Below, one piece after another: positions 51,301 to 62,673 of a DNA stretch of 64,000 nucleotides. The notes under the pieces were generated by a model. That model saw only the letters and a program-made list of their open reading frames with translations. It was not told where the DNA came from and searched no databases. Location of the stretch: contig CAJNOP010000331.1 of NCBI GenBank assembly GCA_905250075.1, positions 124,001 to 188,000 on the forward strand, given 5' to 3'. The translations under genes and the position numbers were made by a program. The DNA comes from Rotaria sp. Silwood1. Taxonomy: Eukaryota; Rotifera; Eurotatoria; Philodinida; Philodinidae. Positions within the stretch are counted from its first letter, which is position 1; the number at the start of each line of letters is the position of its first letter.

Positions 51301-54300
51301 AATATAAAAAAGCTAAAAAAAATGAATATGAAGCATGTGGTGTTATTTCATCTTATGAATCTATACGTTCATCATTGTATAATTCTTCATCATCGATATT
51401 GAAAACTACCTATCTAATAATATTCATTCTATTGATTATAGTTATTTCTTGATCAATTATTTCAAAAAGGAGAAGAATTTCTGTCTACATCATCCGGTGA
51501 TTTTATGGTCGAATGCGTTTCTTTTTTTTTTTTTTTGCTCTTCAATTTTACATCATTATTCTTGTTGTTGTATTAATTAAAATTATGAACAGAAAAGATA
51601 TTAACTTTGTATTCAATGATTAAGATAAATAGTCAATACTAATCTCAATGGTAATTGAACTTCGTCTATTATATTCAAACATATTTTGTGTCCATAAAAC
51701 AAAAATTTTTATATTTAGTTCGATTAATTGATTTTTTTTTTCTTTTTTTTCTTTTCGTTTACGCAATGTTGCTGATGTCTCGTTGTTATTTGTATAAAGA
51801 AAAAGTGAAGTAATAAAAATCTTTTCATAGACAAAATATACATTATTAATCGTCTCTACAATTTAGTCTTTTTGTAAAGTGGATGTTATTGTACGTATAC
51901 AAGTTCATTTAGCCTCGAGGAACATTTTGTCAGTTTGAATATAATATTGTCAAAGAAAAATGTAATAAGACAAACGAACATTGAGATAAGTGGATACTTC
52001 GAATAAAATTAGATATTAGAAACACCTGTTACATCTGCTGCAACTAATCAATTGATAGAATGAGACATAAGAATTTGTTAAATGATATGTTTTCTTAGTT
52101 TAAGAAAATGTCATAGACATATATAATAATCTATATTGTAACAATGTCAATTAATAAAAAATAATATTTTAACATTGTTCTTTTCGTTCGATAATGAATA
52201 AATAAATTCTAAAGTATTTAAATTCTCTATCGGAGAAAAGAATCATTGAATATTTAATGTTATAAAAAGAAGAAAAAAAAACGTTGTGTTATATAATTTT
52301 ATTTTATTTTAGTTTTGTTCATAAGTTTCGTGTACGAGAAAAAACATCTGATGATTCAACAACTAATGAGACAAAAGGATATGAATGTCTTTGTATTGGT
52401 AGTCACAATGTTGGAACAGTAAAAATGATTAAAAAATCAATTAATTAATTTTCTTCTATTTCTTTTTTTTTAGCGTAAACCAATAATAAAAATAAAAGTC
52501 GTGAGAGTATCTCTTCATCGTGTATTTACATTGAGTGATAATTTTCTTCAAATACTTGATAGTGATAATTTACAAGTAAGAAAAATATATTTCAATTGAG
52601 TATCATCATCTTATTTCTTTAGCCTATTCCTAATATAAAATTAAAACATGTTTCAACATTTAATATATCAAATACTTCTGATCAACATCAAGGAGGATAT
52701 ATTGAAGTAAGAATAAGATATATATATATATGGTTCTGTAGAAAGAAAAAAAAATTATAGAATTATTCTTCGCTTTTGATTTCTTTGAAACTTTGATTCT
52801 TGACCAATAGCAAAATCAAAAGCGAAGAATAATTTTAGAATTTTTTACAGAATTATTTATATAACAAATATTAATTTAGATATGTGTATCAACAAAACGA
52901 AATAAAGTACAAATTTATCGATTAGATAAAGTAAATATTAATTTAATACATGAAATATCCGTTCAAGATTCGTTCATATCAATTGTATGTTTAATTATCG
53001 GAAGTCTGTTTTGTTTATTTTAATTGATGTTTTTTTCTAGACAATGGATGATCATGGTATTATAGGATGTTCTGAAACAGAATATTTTTCTTATGATCCA
53101 TCAAATAGTAATGATCGTCGATCAATAGGATCTTTTACGAGTATATTTAAATTAGATGATCCTAATATAACAACTTGTTTTACTAATATTTCTCCGGTAA
53201 GTATTTTTCAGTGTTGAATTTAGATTGCAGAGTTGCACGCATTACATATACGAATAATTTGAATAACGGTATTTTGATCTGAGATTTTGCCTACAGACAG
53301 AATAGAAAAATCTAGTATCTTTCGTGAAGTACGAGTGATTTTTGAAATGTTGATATCTCGAGAAGGAAATATTCATTTGAAGTAAAATTTTTAGAAAATT
53401 CTATTTGCAAATAGATTTTTCTATGAGCAAAATCTTAAGTCGAAATACCATATCTCATAGGCTAAGTTTCTAGAAAACAAAAAAGACCGATGAGGATTTA
53501 TCCTTTAGAGTTTTTTTTATATCTCACTGGAATTTACGAGTTCGAATTCAAAAGCAATTGATTAGTTGAAAACATTCTCTCGTCAACTCAAACAAATTCA
53601 ATTCATAACAGCGAATTCTTTATATTTTTAGGGACAATATTTACTTAATGGTCCTAATGTTGGTGTTACAACATCTTTACAAGGTATGAGTCAACGTGCT
53701 CCAATTATGTTTGTCAGTTCACCTATGAATTTTATTTATTCACATCCTTATTTAATTGTTCTTGTCAGAGATTATATACATATATATAGGTATTGATTTT
53801 CTTTAAGTTTTTTAAAAACAAAATATTCTATAAATTTTATTTTAGTTATTTAGATGATCAACTTAAACAAGAAATACCATTAAAATATTGTCGAACATTA
53901 GTAACAATGCAACAAGAAAATATTAAAAATATTATTGTTACTAATAAAGATAATATTTATTTACTTGTACCACTTAGTCTTGAAGAACAAATTGAACAAT
54001 TATTAAATAGTTATCGTTTACAAGAAGCATTAACATTAGCAGAAAGTAGTTGTTCATCAATTAAACAACATAATACAAATCGTCTTGTTTTATCAACAAA
54101 AAAACGTATTGCATTTATTGAATTTAATGCAATGAATGTTGTTCGTGCATTAAATTTATTCGATGATATTAATTTAGATTTTCATGATGTGAGAAGAAAA
54201 AAAAAAATTTTATTTTTATCTTATAAAAATAAATCTTTTAATTTTATTTAGATTATGTCACAAATACCAAATTTTTTACCATTAAATTCTCCATGGTCAA

Positions 54301-56770
54301 ATATAGATGAAAATATTAAACATCAATATAGTCAATGGTTAAATGCATTTTGTGATTATATGATAAAAAAATCAGTAGAATTTTCTCGTCAACCAGTAAG
54401 CGAAAAAAAAAAACGACAACTCCCGAAAGAATAAATATGTCATATTGGAAATCATTTTAAAGAAATAGCTATAAGTTGATGAACTTTTTCAAGAATCCTT
54501 GATATTACGAAGATAAAGTTTTTCTTTTTTAGTCAGATATGTAATTTCTTTTTGGTTGTTTTTTTTTTAAGGACTACTATCCAGCTTTATTAAAAGCATA
54601 TTTAATTGTTAAATCTCGTGAACTAATCATTGAATTTATTCAAATAAATTCTTCATACATTCCAGTTGATTATTGTAAAATTCTTATTGATGCACAACAT
54701 TATCATGCTGCAGCATTACTCTATTCTACACATGAAAAACATCAACAAGCAATTGATATATGGAAAAAGTAATGCATAATATATTTATATATATTATTTA
54801 AATCTATCTAGTGATCTTTCTATTTAGCGTAGACTTGTATCGAATGAATATTCGAATGATGATATATTTCCTGGTGTATGGATTATTGCAAAATATATAC
54901 TTGAACGAAATATTGATCGTTTATTAGAATTTTCTACTGCAACATGGTTATTAGAACAAAATGAAGAAGAATTAGCATTAAAAGTAATATAATTAATATC
55001 TTCTTTACATAGAAAAAATAAAAAAACAAGAAAAACAAATATAATTTTCAGATATTTACTAGTAAACATCAAAGTGAATCAAATAATGATCCATTCTCTT
55101 CAACTCGAGTTATTAATTTAATAAAAACACATCCAACAGCATTAGTAACTTATCTTGAATATGCTGTATTTAATCTTAAAATTGAAGTAAGTTTTAAAAA
55201 AAAAGAATCGAGATTCTTTCTGAATTCATGAATATATTCATGTTCGATTGATATTCTGTTCTTCTTTCTTTTTTTGTTTTTTTGGATTATATAACAATTC
55301 ATACGATTGATTCTATGAGTTAACACACATATACATAAAAAGATTGTAGTTTAGTCTCAATTTTTGAAAATTTGAATAATAAATGTAATACAAAAAATAA
55401 GACAAACATTAATCATTGTCTAAAAATAAATAGAAACACTGAATCGATATCTCATGACAGATACTTCCATGACACTTGCTCCCCTATGAGCAATGAACAG
55501 AATTCTTACTGATAAAAAGTACAAGGTGTAAATATATAGCATTCAGATGGAGAAATTACTAACAGAATAATAAATATCTTATTAATTATACAAACAATAG
55601 AACTTATGTGTGAGTGCTGATATAATTGCAGAAGTTACAAATAAACTTATAGTATTTGAATTGTGATTATGAATGAATGATGACTGATTTGGTTCACAAA
55701 CTTATATTTGCTACTATCGATTTCACATGATTTATATGTTGGTGTCATGGTGTTTTTTGTAGCATCATAATATGAATCTAGTGATTTATTCATACGCTTT
55801 TTTTTAAAGCTTGTCTATTTGAGAATGTTTTGTTGAAATATAAAAAATCTTGTTATTTTTAGACTGATGAAATTCATACAATGTTAGTTAATATTTATCT
55901 TGATCAAATTTTATCAAAATCTGATAATGATAACGAACAAACACGGTTCGATAATAATTAATCTTTGATTTTATATACTTTTTTTATTTCATAAATTCTA
56001 GTTCTAAACTACAAGCATTTATAATTACATCGAATTCTTATCGTGTTCAAAGTGTTTTAAATCGAGTTAATCAAACAAATCGATTACAACGTGAAGTAGC
56101 TCTTCTCTATGGCAAAGTATAGTTTTTTTCCTAATGACCTATCTTTTTTTTTTCTATTTAATTTTGAATTTGTAGATGAATAATTTTGAACAAGCTTTTC
56201 GAATACTTGTCGATGATCTTCAAGATTTTGAATATGCTGAAAATTATTGTATAGCTTTATCACAAGGAAAATCAAGTGATGATCGAAAAATAGTTGCACA
56301 TGTTTTATTTAAAGTTTTTCTTAATTCATTAAACAAGTAATATTATCTTGTAAAGATATTTTATTTATTTGTTTTTCTATTTATAAACAACAATATTTAG
56401 ATATCCAAATGAAATAAAATCAGCATTACTTCGTCTTCTTTGTAATAATGAAATTGAATTTGATTTTATTGAAGTTTTACAACGTTTACCATCTCATTGG
56501 TCTTTAGCATCATTATCTCAAATTCTTTTACGTGCCTTACGTACTTATTCATATACTCAACGAGCATCGAAAATAGAATCATCTTTAATTCGTGTACAAA
56601 ATGAAAAATTAAATATACGATTGCGTCAATTAAAATCTTTAAATACAATAGTTAATGAACAACGTCAATGTAAACATTGTTTACAACAATTTTATGAAAC
56701 ATCATGTGTTATTTATGAAGATGGAAGTCAAGTTCATGTTCATTGTGCAAAAAAATATAATCGAAATTAA
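48368..56770 (+). CDS. TGFBRAP1: TGFBRAP1/VPS3-type CORVET tethering subunit
   Basis: Seventeen exons (48368-48439, 48727-48818, 52313-52418, 52474-52575, 52623-52706, 52880-52984, 53041-53196, 53632-53789, 53846-54188, 54252-54395, 54572-54768, 54833-54983, 55052-55186, 55863-55945, 56002-56116, 56176-56336, 56401-56770) total 857 residues; the human protein has 860. The N terminus IECID ... DLYIGTIDGFVHKF starts a CNH beta-propeller (to about residue 300). GVTTSLQGMSQRAPI, NIYLLVPLSLEEQIEQLL and the long clathrin-repeat-like helical part (RINLIKTHPTALVTYLEYAV region) follow. The end CKHCLQQF ... VHVHCAKK is the short zinc-binding tail seen in TGFBRAP1/VPS39. The family tethers endosomes via Rab5 in CORVET. 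Choice of ATG 48368 matches the human N-terminal length. The second intron (48819-52312) is 3.5 kb and hosts another gene. Confidence 0.92.
51009..51452 (+). CDS. small secreted Cys-rich, probably GPI-anchored protein nested in a TGFBRAP1 intron
   Basis: This single-exon frame of 147 residues has an N-terminal hydrophobic signal (DFIVIMTMLTCILS; ATG 51054 is an alternative start), a polyglutamine stretch, then an ectodomain with cysteines in LCQFKFENCIQ, DCNIYSRLRDCF, SQCIS and EACGV, and a C-terminal hydrophobic tail (TTYLIIFILLIIVIS) after a Ser/Asn-rich spacer, typical of GPI anchoring. The helical Cys pattern is reminiscent of DUF19/T20D4.11-like domains, but I cannot assign it. It sits on the same strand within TGFBRAP1 intron 2, with a TATATATA-rich stretch at about 50944-50980 upstream. 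The coding composition and intact signals argue for a real gene. Confidence 0.7.
   Translation: MIINRTLNLIDFIVIMTMLTCILSQQQQQSSSNQLFHIVTALKPFHSQLCQFKFENCIQDSSYADQLDTDCNIYSRLRDCFRSLLDESQCISSQLKYQYKKAKKNEYEACGVISSYESIRSSLYNSSSSILKTTYLIIFILLIIVIS
52733..52860. repeat. short foldback sequence in a TGFBRAP1 intron
   Basis: The arms TTATTCTTCGCTTTTGATTT and AAATCAAAAGCGAAGAATAA are near-perfect complements around a loop containing TTGATTCTTGACCAATAG, with TTCTGTA words near both outer ends. It is probably a very small MITE. No target duplication could be fixed because the flanks are TA-repeats. Confidence 0.6.
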
Positions 56771-58604
56771 AAAAAAATAAAAACAATTATGATTAAATTT
56801 TGCTAGATGATTGTTGTGATTTTTTTTAAAAAAAAATTCTCTATTTGTTATTTATATATGATTTCATTAAAATAAATCTTTTACATGATTCTATGATTTA
56901 ACCTATATTATTACAATAGCTTTCCATTGATATTCTAAGAATATTATAAAAAAATTTTCTTAGTACATTCATTGTTGGCTATGGTTTTTAGTTAAAATCA
57001 CATCCTATTCTATAGTATTTAGATTCAAAATCTTGATACTTTATTGTAAATGAATCACATCTCGATTTTCTCTTTTAATGGTATTCTCTTGATCGAATGA
57101 CCTAGTCTGTTGGATACTGTTTTATGATCAATCAATTATTTAATATATTGTATAATATATGTTTCATATTTACAAATCCAGATCCAAGAGAATGACCCAT
57201 AAATAGTCTTAAGTGATTCGAAAATGGCGAAAAATGGCTTGTGTTTCAATGATCGGTTACGATACACTCTGAAGTAAAGAAATACAGTAATAAAACATAC
57301 TTAAAGATAGTATCATATTCAACCTTTTCTTTTTCGAATTCGTTGTACGGTTTGTGCTAACTTTTTAAATGATTATGCTAGATGTTGAATTGTTTTATTT
57401 GGACGTGACACATAGTATCTCATATCATATTTTTACTTAGTAACAAATTTAATGCAAAGTATGACAGCTTAAAAAGACAAAAGAGAAAAAGACTGGCTCT
57501 GAGGTTGTAAAATGATTTGTTTCATATTTTTATAATTCTCCCTTTCGTAAGAATACACTGAATTGAGTAACACGACCATTCTGAGTTTCATGCGAGATAG
57601 ATAATATTAGTGAAAGTGAATAATTTTCGTAGTAAGAGCTACCAGATAATACGAAATTTTGTTATGAATATCGGGAGATTTAGATTTTAAACAGAGCTTC
57701 ACAAAATATGACATACTCAGAATCTCATTTTAATACGTTTCAGGACATAATTATCACAAAATGATTTCAAACTTCGCATTAGATTTATAAAAATTTTCTA
57801 CAATGTACCAGAGAGACATTGCTAAAACTCGTCAAATATTCTACAATGACTAGAATTACTTCTGTCATTTTGTTTTTTTTTGTGACAAACATCATAGCAT
57901 CAGTGAGTTCATGTACATGTCACCCCTAGTCGTACATCAAACCTGAACATTTGAATTTGGTGAATTTCCTGTAATAATTGTTGTCTCGAGTTTCGACACT
58001 TTTCCACCTTTATCTATACATTTTCAAAGTATTACCTGATACATAAATAAAAATATTAAAAAGGAACTATATCTTCTATATACTTCTGAAGTCTATTATT
58101 CGTTTTTTCCGAAACTGGAGACTCGTGCTTCGCACATCATTTCGTATTCGAGTTTCGACTCGAATATCATCTAGTTTTTCTCGTTTTAAGTATCTTAACG
58201 CTAGAAAATAGCAAAGTTCTCTAAAATTTGAGTTTGTGGGACGCTATTTATATACGAACGGAACCTCATAACGAAAATTGAAAAATAGGTGCTTTTGATT
58301 CGATCTCAATAGTCTTATCTTGCGCTTGAACGAACATTTACAGTTCTCAAGATCACTGCAACAGAAAATGTCAAATTTATTTGTGTATATCTAGCTAGAA
58401 ATCAATAAAGAAAATTCGCAACGCAATGCTATATAGGTTCTTTGCCTTTTAAAAAAAGTCAACATGATTATCCTACAATCATTTCCCATCACTCAATCGA
58501 CCTTTCATTTCTTCTTCCATAATGTTTATATGAGACAAAAAAGAAATGTTTCATTCTCTAATAATAGTCTAATTGATGATCGATAATATTCATAGATCTT
58601 AAAT

Positions 58605-59524
58605 CAAGGGGGGAACAGCGGATTCCGTCTATCCCGAATACCGTCGGGATACACAGGATACAAGGGGGATATGCAGGAAATAATCTGACATAATGAAGAA
58701 AATATAAAATATGCACGATCTATTCAATGAGAATACTGGCTACTCAATTCTAACACATAAATGTTATCGATTACGAAGAGTTTGACATGTACTTCGTCAC
58801 ATATTTCGATATTGAGTATATCATTTTATGTTGTGTAATTATTTAAACTCAGCAAAAATAACAATATTAATTAGTTAGTGTGTAACGAAACCCACTATGG
58901 CTGAATCGTTAAGATGATTGACACATATCCATAAGGTACAGTGTTCAAACCTCGGCCCTATCAGTCATAGAATGATCTTGGACAAGTCAATAACGGCTGC
59001 ATTGTCTCGGATCACCCATCCGATAACAAACTGACTACGCGTTGACATAGACTAAAAAGCTCTTGTGGCTAGTATGTGGTTAGTCAGTATGTACGGGAAG
59101 CTTTAGTAATTAAGCGAGGAAAACTCTGAGTCAGGTCAGACAGCACCCTATATCGCAAGGTAGCTGAAAGGTGGAGTATTCTTCTTCTTCTTCTTCTAGT
59201 GTCTAACGATTCTACCCATTGAAAGCTCTCTTAATAGGCGCAAAATCGTCGGCTGAGTCAAATGTTATAGCACAAAAAGCCGTAACTCCTGCTTATCGTC
59301 TTCAGTATATTCCACGTCATCATTTTCCATTAAGAAGAAAAAGTGAAGCATGGTATTCTTCATATCCTTTTCATTTCCTTCGTATTTCTATCATATTCTC
59401 TGTAATCCATTATATCCTTCGTATTCTCGCGGTATCCGAATCGTATCCCGGATATGAGGGATCCTCGTATCCGGGATACAATCAGGATACAATGGAGGAT
59501 ACCACAATCCGCTTTTCCCCCTTG
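58605..59524. mobile_element. hAT-like non-autonomous element
   Basis: The terminal inverted repeats are CAAGGGGGGAACAGCGGATT on the left and CAAGGGGGAAAAGCGGATTG on the right (reverse complement). Inside each end are GGATAC/GTATCC sub-repeats (CCCGAATACCGTCGGGATAC; TATCCGGGATACAATCAGGA). The 8-base duplication TCTTAAAT is exact at 58597-58604 and 59525-59532, as expected for hAT. The element is 920 bases with a SINE of about 308 bases inside, so the original was about 600 bases. There is no transposase. Confidence 0.88.
58889..59196 (+). mobile_element. tRNA-derived SINE nested in the hAT-like element
   Basis: The 5' part has a box A-like TGGCTGAATCGT and a box B-like TGTTCAAACC about 40 bases later, the layout of an RNA polymerase III promoter from a tRNA. 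A body of about 200 bases follows, ending in a TTC/TTCT microsatellite tail (about 59179-59196). It is flanked by 13-base repeats TAGTGTGTAACGA (58876-58888) and TAGTGTCTAACGA (59197-59209), one mismatch apart, as made by LINE-driven insertion. It must have inserted after the host element. Confidence 0.85.
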
Positions 59525-59794
59525 TCTTAAATACATTGTAAAAATGAGCTTTTATTTTGAATTTGATGAAAGATTAAACCGAAAAATAATAAATGCAAAG
59601 ATGATAGACGATTTATTTAAGATATTCTTAGTTATTTGATTGCAAAAATTTGATTGACAACAAGTTTGATAAGCATTTGATGCATACTAATAAGCTGTGC
59701 ATGATAAAGCGTACGATCGATAATCTGTTGCAATATAATTTGTTTCTTTTAAATTATTAAAAATGAAAATAAAAATGAAAAGATAAAAAAAAAT

Positions 59795-59880
59795 GAGGGT
59801 GTGGGTGTGGGTGTGGGTGTGGGTGTCGGTGTGAATATGCCTTATTTTCTTTTCATCACCCTCACCTACACAGCCATACC
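59795..59880. repeat. TGTGGG array with fold-back arm
   Basis: Starting at 59795 there are about five nearly perfect GGGTGT/GTGGGT units, the cleanest in the window, then a spacer (AATATGCCTTATTTTCTTTT) and an eroded C-rich arm CATCACCCTCACCTACACAG. The G-rich strand has at least four GGG runs with short loops, so G-quadruplex formation is plausible. Confidence 0.75.
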
Positions 59881-60288
59881 AATACTGGCCTCGAATTACG
59901 AATGTTTGAAAATAGAGGAAGTCGTATAGGATTCAGTTTTCTAAATTATAGGATTTTCACCAAAAAAGATTGGATTTTTTTATTCATCATTAGTGCTTAA
60001 AAGCAGAGTATTCGATTCTTTTCAGGAGTGCGCTGGCTAAAATTTTGTCAGAAAATGCTAGCCTATTCGAGGTGTGAAAACTGATGACGGGGAGGAGGTA
60101 GCGTGGCGAAAGTCTCTTAATTTCGTCAGAGCTGAGCCGAATCTCGGAAAAAGTTCTGTGCAAAAAATGCAAAATCTAACTGCGATTGTCTGACCGCCCT
60201 TTATAGATCGGATTTCTTACATTTTTTGGTAAAATATTGGATTTTTCAAAAATATAGGCATTGTAGGAATTATAAATCGAATCCGACG

Positions 60289-60331
60289 CCAGCCAACACC
60301 ACCCACATATACCCACACCCGCCATCTGAGA
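60289..60331. repeat. solo C-rich CACCC block
   Basis: Words CCAACACCACCCACA and TACCCACACCCGCC form a short C-rich arm without a matching G-rich arm nearby. Probably a remnant of the same repeat family. Confidence 0.4.
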
Positions 60332-60654
60332 ATAATATCATTCATCCATACCATTGCCGCCGCGAACAGAATCAGTAAAACGAACCTAAGAGAACACAAG
60401 CGCGCAAGCGGGAACACATTCAGATAGCACATACAACGAAACCGTATCGTTCTTCATTTGTGGAGCATGCAATCCATTAAAATGCACAGAGCTTTATCTC
60501 AGTGCCTATTCACTCTTCAGAAATAACTTTACGAGCTATGCCAAGCACACAAGCTCCCCCAGCCTTCGACATGTCCCCAGTATTAAAGATGCTCAAAGTT
60601 TAGAGACCGACACACATCACATCACACTCAGTCAGCGTTCAAGAAAGGACTTTC

Positions 60655-61250
60655 ACCAACAACGACACTCATCGCATCGCACTGGGTGCGCGTGCCAAGA
60701 AATGAGTTTCCCGAGAACGATTCTCATCGAATCGCACTGGATGAGGGTGCCACGAAAGGTAGGACAGTTGATTTAGAGTTCAGCAGGATTCTGTTGGGTT
60801 TCCTAAGTTATAATTAGAGTCGCGTGTCATTTCATTTGGATTTATGGGAAAGTCAGATGAGCCTGCAATGGCTCATCATGTCTATTATATCCATTATGGT
60901 TATTACGACCATTAAGGCCATTACTCTCATCACGGCCCTTACAGCTATTACTGCCATTACGGCGATTATGTTCATTATATCCGTTGCGGCCATTAGGGCC
61001 ATTATGTCCGTTATGGTCTTTGTGTGCATTATGTGCTTTATGTGCATTATGGCCATTAGAAATCTGTTACATATGTTCTTGCAGTAAAATCAGTTTCCCG
61101 AAAACTGATACAACACATCGAATCCGGCTGGTGTGGGCGCTGTGGAAGGACTGACCGAAAAGGGAACAAACACACAAACACACACATATCATCGCAGCTG
61201 GTGTGGGAACTGCGAAAGGACTGACAGGACAGGGCACAAATGGAAAAACA
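60655..61250. repeat. interrupted minisatellite of about 60-80 base units
   Basis: Two units at about 60655-60770 share CATCGnATCGCACTGGnTG followed by GGTGCCA-AAG words. Two further, related units at about 61085-61250 share CATCGnA, GCTGGTGTGGG, CTG-G-AAGGACTGAC and AGGG-ACA words, with ACACACA runs. The two pairs are separated by an unrelated 9-base minisatellite. TTTCCCGA-AAC occurs beside both pairs, suggesting one ancestral array split by expansion of the inner repeat. Confidence 0.5.
60871..61059. repeat. 9-base minisatellite (GCCATTATG type)
   Basis: About twenty degenerate 9-base units of the form NCCATTANG run without a length change, for example GCCATTACG, GCGATTATG, TGCATTATG and GCCATTAGG. 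Because the unit is a multiple of three and contains no stop in some frames, both strands show long Ile/Met-rich open frames. These are by-products of the repeat, not genes. Unit-to-unit divergence is high, so the array is old. Confidence 0.8.
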
Positions 61251-61360
61251 CACATAATTGAATAGTTGAATATCTTTACGTCAATTATTTAAGGGTTGAA
61301 TAGTTAAATATCTGAAAAAGTCTTCAATAGTTGAATTCAACTTTCAGATTTGACATTACT

Positions 61361-61528
61361 GGGGTGTGTGGTGTGGTGTGTGTGGGAGTGGGTGTCGGTG
61401 TCGGTGTGAGTGTGGCTGTGGCTGTGAGTGTGGGTGCGGGTGTGGGTGTGGCGGTGGCTGCAGGTGTGAGCATCGTTGTGGGTACATGGATATAGATCTT
61501 GTCTGCACACTCACCCACACCCACACCC
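61361..61528. repeat. long TGTGGG-like hairpin repeat
   Basis: A G-rich arm of about 125 bases (GGGGTGTGTGG, GGGTGTCGGTGTCGG, GTGGCTGTGGCTGTG and similar) is followed by the spacer ACATGGATATAGATCTTG and a shorter C-rich arm CACTCACCCACACCCACACC. The open frames on both strands (Cys-Gly or Thr-Pro repeats) are artefacts. The AGATC/TATATC spacer resembles the spacer at 4.09 kb, hinting at common descent. Confidence 0.75.
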
Positions 61529-61564
61529 TTCTGTGGTTGCTTCTAAACGGTACATTAATAAACG

Positions 61565-61796
61565 CTTTTTTGAAGAGTTTATGAAGCTAGTAAACCCTTT
61601 AAGGGTATATTTCTACTCATATGCCCTAAGGGGTTTATGAAAGTGCAACGTGCAAAATACTCTTCCTAGGGTTTATGAACAAAACGGGTATATGGAAGGA
61701 TTTATGATACTAATAAACTCCAAAGAGGGTATATGAAAGGGTTTATTATTCTACCCCTATTTTTTATAGTGCACTCACACCCGCACCCACACCCTC
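61565..61796. repeat. GGGTTTATGA-type degenerate repeat ending in a C-rich arm
   Basis: Words GGGTTTATGA, GGGTATATGA and AGTTTATGA recur about eight times at 61575-61755, including a palindrome AAACCCTTTAAGGGTATA. It ends with TGCACTCACACCCGCACCCA, another CACCC arm. The purpose or origin is unclear; it may be the interior of a larger foldback element that includes the neighbouring hairpin. Confidence 0.5.
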
Positions 61797-62251
61797 AATA
61801 GTTCGTATTTTTGTAACTTTCGAAAAATGAAAAAATGAATATGCAAGTGAAGTGGTTGTGAATCATGCGAACTTATGACAATATGCTAGTTTTGTCAATG
61901 TTCTTCCTAAAACAAATTTATAAAGCGATTTGGGGCGAAAGTCGTGAGTCAGTCTATAATAGGCAAATGATGCCACAAAAAAGAAATGATCGCCACTTGG
62001 CTGGCAAAATTTAAAGAGATTTCAAAGCGATATGAAATAAAACACTGTTTGTATAACATTACAAATCACATAATCTGTTAAAAATTTGAGTCCTAGAAAT
62101 GAGAATACTTCATTTGAAAAAAAAATTTGTAAGCAAGAGGACCAATTAACAACATCGAGCTCCTAGTTACTCCTTGCCTCGTTTCACAAACTCAATTTAC
62201 ATAGAAAACATAAAAGTTCACAACGAGTAATCTTAATGGAGTATGCGTTAG

Positions 62252-62673
62252 TTAGTCCCAATCGCGTAATGATACTCCTTGACCATCAGGAAAAGAATCT
62301 GTCCATATACGAATCCAATCTACTATGACCCAGATACCCAAACCGCCTAACGTTATTAACTTGAGCACACTCGCTGCGATGTAATCTTCATTGCCAGCTG
62401 CAAGATAGAACCAATCTGCACCCACAAGTCCGAGCAGAAATGAGAGAACAAATGCAACTAATTTCTTTTTTGCTCATAAGCACATGGTTTGCTGGAATCA
62501 ACAGTAACATAACCTGCTGTAGTACAATTGTAAGTATAAGTCGGAGTGGAACACACTCCGTTTGAACCACAGTCAGCATTTGAGATGCATGATGTTGTAG
62601 CAAGAGAAACAGATGGCGAAACATAAACAACCAAGATGAAGAACCAATGACACAAACCAAATGATTTCAACAT
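62252..62673 (-). CDS. secretory Cys-rich TM2-domain protein with a single frameshift
   Basis: From ATG 62673 on the minus strand: a signal peptide (GLCHWFFILVVYVSPSVSLA), a cysteine-rich segment (SCISNADCGSNGVCSTP ... NCTTAGY ... PCAYEQ), then, one frame over, a TM2 domain: KKKLVAFVLSFLLGLVGADW, FYLAAGNEDYIAASVLKL, ITLGGLGIWVIVDWIRIW, ending LRDWD and stop at 62252-62254. The frame changes in an A run (plus-strand T run at about 62466-62471), which has six bases where seven would keep one frame. TM2 proteins are two-pass membrane proteins with a short hairpin; some act in Notch or amyloid-related trafficking, others are taxon-specific. Both halves look fully conserved, so an assembly error or a very recent mutation is more likely than long decay. 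Confidence 0.75.

Larger units (their letters stand above)
56771..62251. other. repeat-dense region without supported genes
   Basis: From the TGFBRAP1 stop to the TM2 gene no protein gene is supported. 56.8-58.6 kb is plain AT-rich DNA. 58.6-61.8 kb is packed with an hAT-like element with nested SINE, hairpin arrays and two minisatellites, listed separately; 61.8-62.25 kb holds nothing I recognise. Local GC is clearly higher at 60.2-61.5 kb than in the rest of the window. Confidence 0.5.

Noticed and set aside
60824-61087. Ile/Met/Ala-rich frames on both strands, suggestive of membrane proteins
   Set aside because: Products of the 9-base minisatellite; hydrophobicity comes from the ATT/ATG content of the unit.
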